From Elysia chlorotica (Eukaryota > Mollusca > Gastropoda > Plakobranchidae), in NCBI GenBank assembly GCA_003991915.1, contig RQTK01000896.1:30401-94400 (forward strand): a stretch of 64,000 bases of DNA, given 5' to 3'. A program made the position numbers and the translations under genes. Shown piece by piece: positions 61,401 to 64,000 of this stretch. The notes beneath the pieces were generated by a model. It had not been told where the DNA came from and searched no databases. It saw only the letters and a list, made by a program, of their open reading frames with translations. Within the stretch, counting starts at the first letter, position 1, and each line of letters opens with the position of its first letter.

Positions 61401-62069
61401 TAAATATGAGCGTTCAATTTCAATTATACAAAAATGTTATTTTTTAATAAATAAATACATCTTATGAAAACCTCTTCCCTGCTAATATATACATCTGAAT
61501 GAAAAACTATCCCCTGCGATACAAATTAGATTTCCCCTAAATGCTAAGACATTTATCTTCACAGGAAGTACGATTAATCTGATTGAAGAGGTGCTCATAC
61601 ACAAAAATTTGCTGTGCATTTAAAATTGAAGGTAATATTTTATTACCTATTAGAGCCTGCACACAAAAGAGTAATGCTCAATAGTTTGCGGCAATTCTAG
61701 TCAATAAATCAGAACATCAAATGATCAAACATGAAAATATTTTCTGTAGAAACTGATACTAGGAGATTCATTGCAACAATGTTGGGTAGCTCCTATTTGA
61801 AATAACATCCCCTATTGATATAGAAGTGATTGTTTCCAAAACTGAGAATCTGAGCTTACACATTTTTTTATCTCACACACATGTTCATTACATACAATAA
61901 TCAATATTACATTGTCAACTCTTGGTTTAAAAACTTGACCCTGCTTTGCTCGGTCTGAGTTCACTCTTTCTATATGCCTGTAGACCAGAAATACCAAGAT
62001 GATGTATAGCAGGCTGAAGAGGACCATGAGCTGCCATGCTGAGATTCTTATATAAGCACTGCGAGCCAT
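42900..62069 (-). CDS. MAN2A1: Golgi alpha-mannosidase II (GH38), 21 coding exons
   Basis: Exons in gene order: 62069-61896, 60921-60775, 60229-60085, 58544-58376, 57757-57630, 57449-57276, 56844-56664, 55765-55588, 54999-54809, 54283-54107, 52384-52196, 51785-51623, 50903-50781, one of two copies of exon 14 (50437-50348 or 49705-49616), 48859-48725, 48234-48123, 47328-47186, 46165-46021, 45551-45418, 44119-43808 and 43070-42900. Phases agree throughout and give about 1126 residues (human MAN2A1: 1144). Residues 12-30 form a type II signal anchor. Catalytic landmarks: HQD at 152-154 (zinc), DPFGHS from 265 (nucleophile Asp), GDDFRY with Asp400 (acid/base), QHHDAITGT with His537 (zinc). Known role: trimming two mannoses from GlcNAcMan5GlcNAc2 in the medial Golgi, committing N-glycans to complex type. 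It resembles the single invertebrate counterpart of MAN2A1/MAN2A2; HSHQDPGW replaces the usual HSHNDPGW. Exon 14 is duplicated. Confidence 0.93.
43808..44119 (-). CDS. MAN2A1: Mannosidase exon 20
   Basis: The largest exon, 104 codons in phase 0, GC-rich relative to its surroundings. It encodes part of the C-terminal beta-rich domain, with [17 protein letters not shown] aligning with ALILHRKGFDCRF of human MAN2A1. Donor CAT|gtgagt. The intron before it is almost entirely a minisatellite. Confidence 0.9.
44165..45330. repeat. Intronic minisatellite, 23/31-bp unit
   Basis: Roughly forty imperfect copies of a unit near GTAGTACTTATTGTTACAGT followed by GAT. Many copies carry an extra eight bases (GATGTAGT), so two periods alternate. 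It fills nearly all of the intron between mannosidase exons 19 and 20. Confidence 0.95.
48978..49012. repeat. (TA)n tract
   Basis: A short TA microsatellite in the mannosidase intron after exon 14 copy B. Confidence 0.85.
49616..49705 (-). CDS. MAN2A1: Mannosidase exon 14, copy B
   Basis: Same length, frame and splice signals as copy A. Two residues differ: Pro for Ser at position 9, and Ser for Thr at position 25. Both copies are open and could be used as alternatives or, being 90 bases, both be included in frame. One copy alone matches the length of vertebrate MAN2A. Confidence 0.75.
50348..50437 (-). CDS. MAN2A1: Mannosidase exon 14, copy A
   Basis: Encodes [20 protein letters not shown] and ten more residues up to GLLQ|gtaatt. 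The stronger acceptor (GATTGCAG, edge at 50444) gives 97 bases and would need phase 2 in. The GAG seven bases further in gives 90 bases, phase 0 to phase 0, which fits exon 13. The splice edge is therefore uncertain. A near-identical copy B lies 732 bases downstream. Confidence 0.75.
52440..52476. repeat. (CA)n tract
   Basis: A short CA microsatellite just upstream, in gene direction, of mannosidase exon 11. Confidence 0.85.
52668..54017 (-). mobile_element. LINE copy, internally deleted (ORF1 joined to RNase H end)
   Basis: Minus strand. 54017-53511 encodes a gag-like ORF1 ending in a zinc knuckle ([15 protein letters not shown]). Then 53500-53300 encodes the RNase H landmarks [13 protein letters not shown] and [18 protein letters not shown]. 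Next, 53045-52857 encodes [18 protein letters not shown], a Cys/His motif seen at the end of Jockey/I-type proteins, and then a 3' UTR. Endonuclease and reverse transcriptase are absent, so a large internal piece is missing. RNase H suggests the I/Nimb side of the LINE tree. It sits in mannosidase intron 10; a relative of the 3' end lies at 38571. Confidence 0.75.
54107..54283 (-). CDS. MAN2A1: Mannosidase exon 10: fourth zinc ligand
   Basis: Encodes [20 protein letters not shown], the most conserved GH38 motif; its second His is the fourth zinc ligand. Donor AA|gtaagt is near-consensus. The following intron holds the internally deleted LINE at 52668-54017. Confidence 0.93.
55414..55466. repeat. 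(CCCT)n / (CT)n tract
   Basis: A pyrimidine microsatellite in mannosidase intron 8. Confidence 0.9.
55588..55765 (-). CDS. MAN2A1: Mannosidase exon 8: acid/base aspartate
   Basis: Encodes [20 protein letters not shown]; the second Asp of GDD aligns with the acid/base residue of Drosophila Golgi mannosidase II. Acceptor TTTATCAG, donor GAG|gtgata, phase 2 in and 0 out. Confidence 0.93.
56054..56468 (+). mobile_element. Probable solo LTR
   Basis: About 415 bases start TGCAGGAATGTG and end TTACATTCCTACA, a near-inverted pair with TG...CA ends. Inside, a TATA box (TGTATATAAGGG near 56269) is followed at usual LTR spacing by a poly(A) signal (TTAATAAACTTAAG near 56440). No internal part or clear target duplication is seen. 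It lies in mannosidase intron 7. Family unknown. Confidence 0.45.
57276..57449 (-). CDS. MAN2A1: Mannosidase exon 6: catalytic nucleophile
   Basis: Encodes [17 protein letters not shown], where the Asp is the nucleophile and zinc ligand of GH38. It then encodes [19 protein letters not shown], the family's substrate-site region. Phase 1 at both ends. Confidence 0.93.
59601..59700. mobile_element. Possible tiny hAT-like MITE
   Basis: The right end, read on the minus strand, is CAGGGATGCCACTTTTCCGG, very like the end of the hAT-like element at 35655. The left end GTTGCCAGCTTTCCGGATTT is an imperfect partner about 100 bases away. It lies in mannosidase intron 3. Confidence 0.35.
59850..60067 (+). 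mobile_element. SINE copy beside mannosidase exon 3
   Basis: A head with TGGCATGGTTTG and a B-box-like GGGTTAGAATCC, then the family's middle domain (GTGTCACTATAATGTGACTC). It ends about ten bases from the donor of exon 3, on the strand opposite to the gene. Confidence 0.6.
60085..60229 (-). CDS. MAN2A1: Mannosidase exon 3: first zinc-binding motif
   Basis: Encodes the end of the stem and the first strand of the catalytic domain, ending [11 protein letters not shown]. By alignment with Drosophila Golgi mannosidase II, the second His and the Asp are zinc ligands. The Asn between them in the usual motif is Gln here. Acceptor TTCATAG, donor CCAG|gtttgt, phase 1 out. A SINE lies directly past the donor. 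Confidence 0.9.
61896..62069 (-). CDS. MAN2A1: Mannosidase exon 1: cytoplasmic tail and signal anchor
   Basis: Starts [12 protein letters not shown], then a 19-residue hydrophobic anchor (about 12-30) flanked by RHIER, and the beginning of the stem. The donor is taken as ATT|gtatgt in phase 0; a weaker site (AAT|gtaata) lies nine bases earlier, also in phase. The short N-terminus before the anchor fits a type II Golgi enzyme. Confidence 0.8.
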
Positions 62070-62132
62070 GCGTGCCTAGTCTAGATCACCAAGTATGAGC
62101 AGGTGGAGTATAAATGATTATACCGAAACATT
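62070..62132 (-). other. MAN2A1: Mannosidase 5' UTR in exon 1, with a short uORF
   Basis: A strong acceptor (TTTTTTTTCTTCCTGCAG) ends at 62133, so at least one non-coding exon lies upstream. This 63-base leader holds its own ATG two bases in, whose 16-codon frame stops about ten bases before the main ATG. That could lower translation (inference). Confidence 0.6.
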
Positions 62133-64000
62133 CTGCAGGAAGAAAAAAAAAACACAAGAAAAGTGTTGAGGCATTGGTATCAGGTCTCTCTGAGTCTTTA
62201 ATCAGAAAATACAAGAATAAACAATTGACAGTAAGACTAATTGTAGGCAAAAATATTAATTATTATTTCATATATTACTCTACCTGTCATGAAATTAATT
62301 AATGATAATCATGACAGAAAAAAAGTTTCAAATTGAAGCATAATCTTTTGCAGAAAAAAAAAACACAGGGAAATTCATAGTTTCAAGACAAATTATTATG
62401 TAAACCTAAATTAGAAGATATAACAATAATGACCATGCAAGCACACAGCTGCTCTTAGTCCAGCAGTAAGGCAATATCAATTGAAAAATTGAACTAGTGT
62501 GGTGTATGCAATTCTCTTACAGCAGTTCCAGTTAACTGGTGCTTCCAGCTGTGGGCCTATTGGATGACTAGAAAATTGATACTTAGTTCTTAAATGTGCA
62601 GCTTATCTGTGGGCAGATCACAGTTTTGTCAACAATGGGTTGGGGGGGAACTATTCATAAATTTACTATCAATTAGCTTTTTTTTAATATAAATTTTGGA
62701 TGCAAGGTTAACAGTTCAAGCTGTCAGTGCTGCCAATATTATAGGGAGTGTCTAGATATGTATATGTCTCTATATATATTATAAAGCTAAGATATATCAC
62801 TTAGTTTATGTTTTCTAGGTAGAGAAAGATTATTTACTGTCTCTAAAATAATTGCCTTAAATAGCGTAAATAACCATTATTTAGACAGAAACACTATAAT
62901 TTATTTATATAAAGCGTATACATAGCAACATTTGCACAAACATATAGACTCAGCCAGTAAAATAATTTACGTTTTAACTTCCTCTAGCATTACTTATAAC
63001 ATGATTGTACCTGGTGTTGAACCAATTTGATTGGTATGCCACTTAGTAACCTAGTTATCTTGCTGACACTTCTGGTTCATTGGCTTGTGTGGGTATTCCA
63101 TAAGATTAATTTACAGTTGAATTAATTATTTCATAGTTTACAAAGAAGAAGAAAAATTGAAGACTTTCACCTGTTTGTTGAATATGAGGAACTCTTTTGA
63201 GTCTGAGTTTGTTGTAGTTGAGTTGTACTTCAGGTAAGCTTTAAACTAGGTCTAAATCTAGCCCAACTAGCAAGGCCTGTATAACTTGATGGCAGCCTTC
63301 TAGTGATATTGTTGAGATCTAGTAGCTAGGTGGCATTAAAAATGAATCCAGGAACTAGAATGATCAATCATCAAGACAGAGACGAGATATATTAGTGTGA
63401 GAGGTTTCACAGTGAGGATTTTTCTTGGCTCAAGATAATTGAGGCGGTTGCTTCTTTTTTAAAAACTTAGTTTAAAACTCAGTCTGAACATTGTTCAAGT
63501 TTCTTCAATCGCTTCAAAAAAGAAATAGCCATAGGGTGAGCTCTCCTGACGCTTGCACAGCTTATCAAAAGTACTGCGAGCTCTTTTTGTGAAATATAGT
63601 ATTCAGACAAGTAGAGAATAAACAAGACCGGGTTATTGTATGTGCTCGCTTAACTGACGACTGTGTGACTGATTACATGTAGATCTAGATCTAGAATCTA
63701 GTACGGATTACACAGTAGTGACCTACTGTCACGGAGATAGGCGCAAATGGTGGCTACCGAGAGCTGACAACTGACAGTTTCCACACGAATAGGATTATAC
63801 CACATGAAACGTCTCACTAAACCTATAGTATCTGGCGTTACCTTAGATTCCGCTTCAGGTTCAGATGATTGGTTACGCTACAAAGATTTCCTCTTGAACC
63901 GTTACTTCGACTTCGACTTGCGATTCGCAACCTCAACTCATATGTAAACACAACAGGATTTTGTACTTTCATTTTTGTGCCCAAAACTTCCGGTCTCTCT
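62133..64000 (-). other. Upstream of the mannosidase; first exon and promoter expected
   Basis: No coding sequence recognised. It should contain the first intron and, perhaps near 63650-63900 where GC rises, the non-coding first exon; I cannot place it. An AGATCTAGATCTAG motif lies near 63681. Confidence 0.4.

Overview
The window looks like 64 kb of animal nuclear DNA, most likely from a heterobranch gastropod mollusc. It is AT-rich, with intron-rich genes, long (ATT)n, (ATC)n and (GAT)n tracts, many SINE, LINE and LTR remnants, and a scattered palindromic AGATCTAGATCT motif that I associate with gastropod genomes. The taxon is an inference. A 422-base run of N (15605-16026) marks an assembly gap.

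Three host genes are supported by reading frame, splice sites and phase. (1) A class A neuropeptide-type GPCR lies on the minus strand in two coding exons: the N-terminal exon at 20153-20287 and the seven-transmembrane/tail exon at 9880-12171, split by an 8-kb intron. (2) LRRC57 lies on the plus strand at 26992-33614, with five coding exons and 238 predicted residues. (3) A Golgi alpha-mannosidase II gene (MAN2A type, GH38) lies on the minus strand at 42900-62069. It has 21 coding exons with continuous phase apart from one ambiguous junction, about 1126 residues and all catalytic residues present. LRRC57 and the mannosidase converge; the GPCR and LRRC57 diverge.

Layout. 1-4028: a 24-bp minisatellite, then a Ty3/gypsy gmr1-type pol fossil lying between two LTR copies in inverted orientation. 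4171-6531: microsatellites and a 1.1-kb tandem duplication. 6532-9879: no gene seen. 9880-20287: the GPCR, whose intron holds a short-LTR Ty3/gypsy fossil, SINEs, simple repeats and a set of degenerate ~90-bp repeats that copy the 3' splice site. 20288-26900: intergenic, with (GAT)n and degraded LINE pieces. 26902-33614: LRRC57. 33615-42589: intergenic, with a SINE split by a hAT-like element and a LINE tail. 42590-62132: the mannosidase, with a palindrome at its 3' end, a 1.2-kb intronic minisatellite, a tandemly duplicated exon, an internally deleted LINE and a probable solo LTR. 62133-64000: upstream region.

The three genes do not form a pathway. The mannosidase acts in Golgi N-glycan maturation, the GPCR in peptide signalling, and LRRC57 is a small leucine-rich-repeat protein of poorly known function. 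The observations most worth following are the duplicated mannosidase exon, the hidden N-terminal exon of the GPCR, the repeats that multiply its splice acceptor, and the pol fossil between inverted LTRs.
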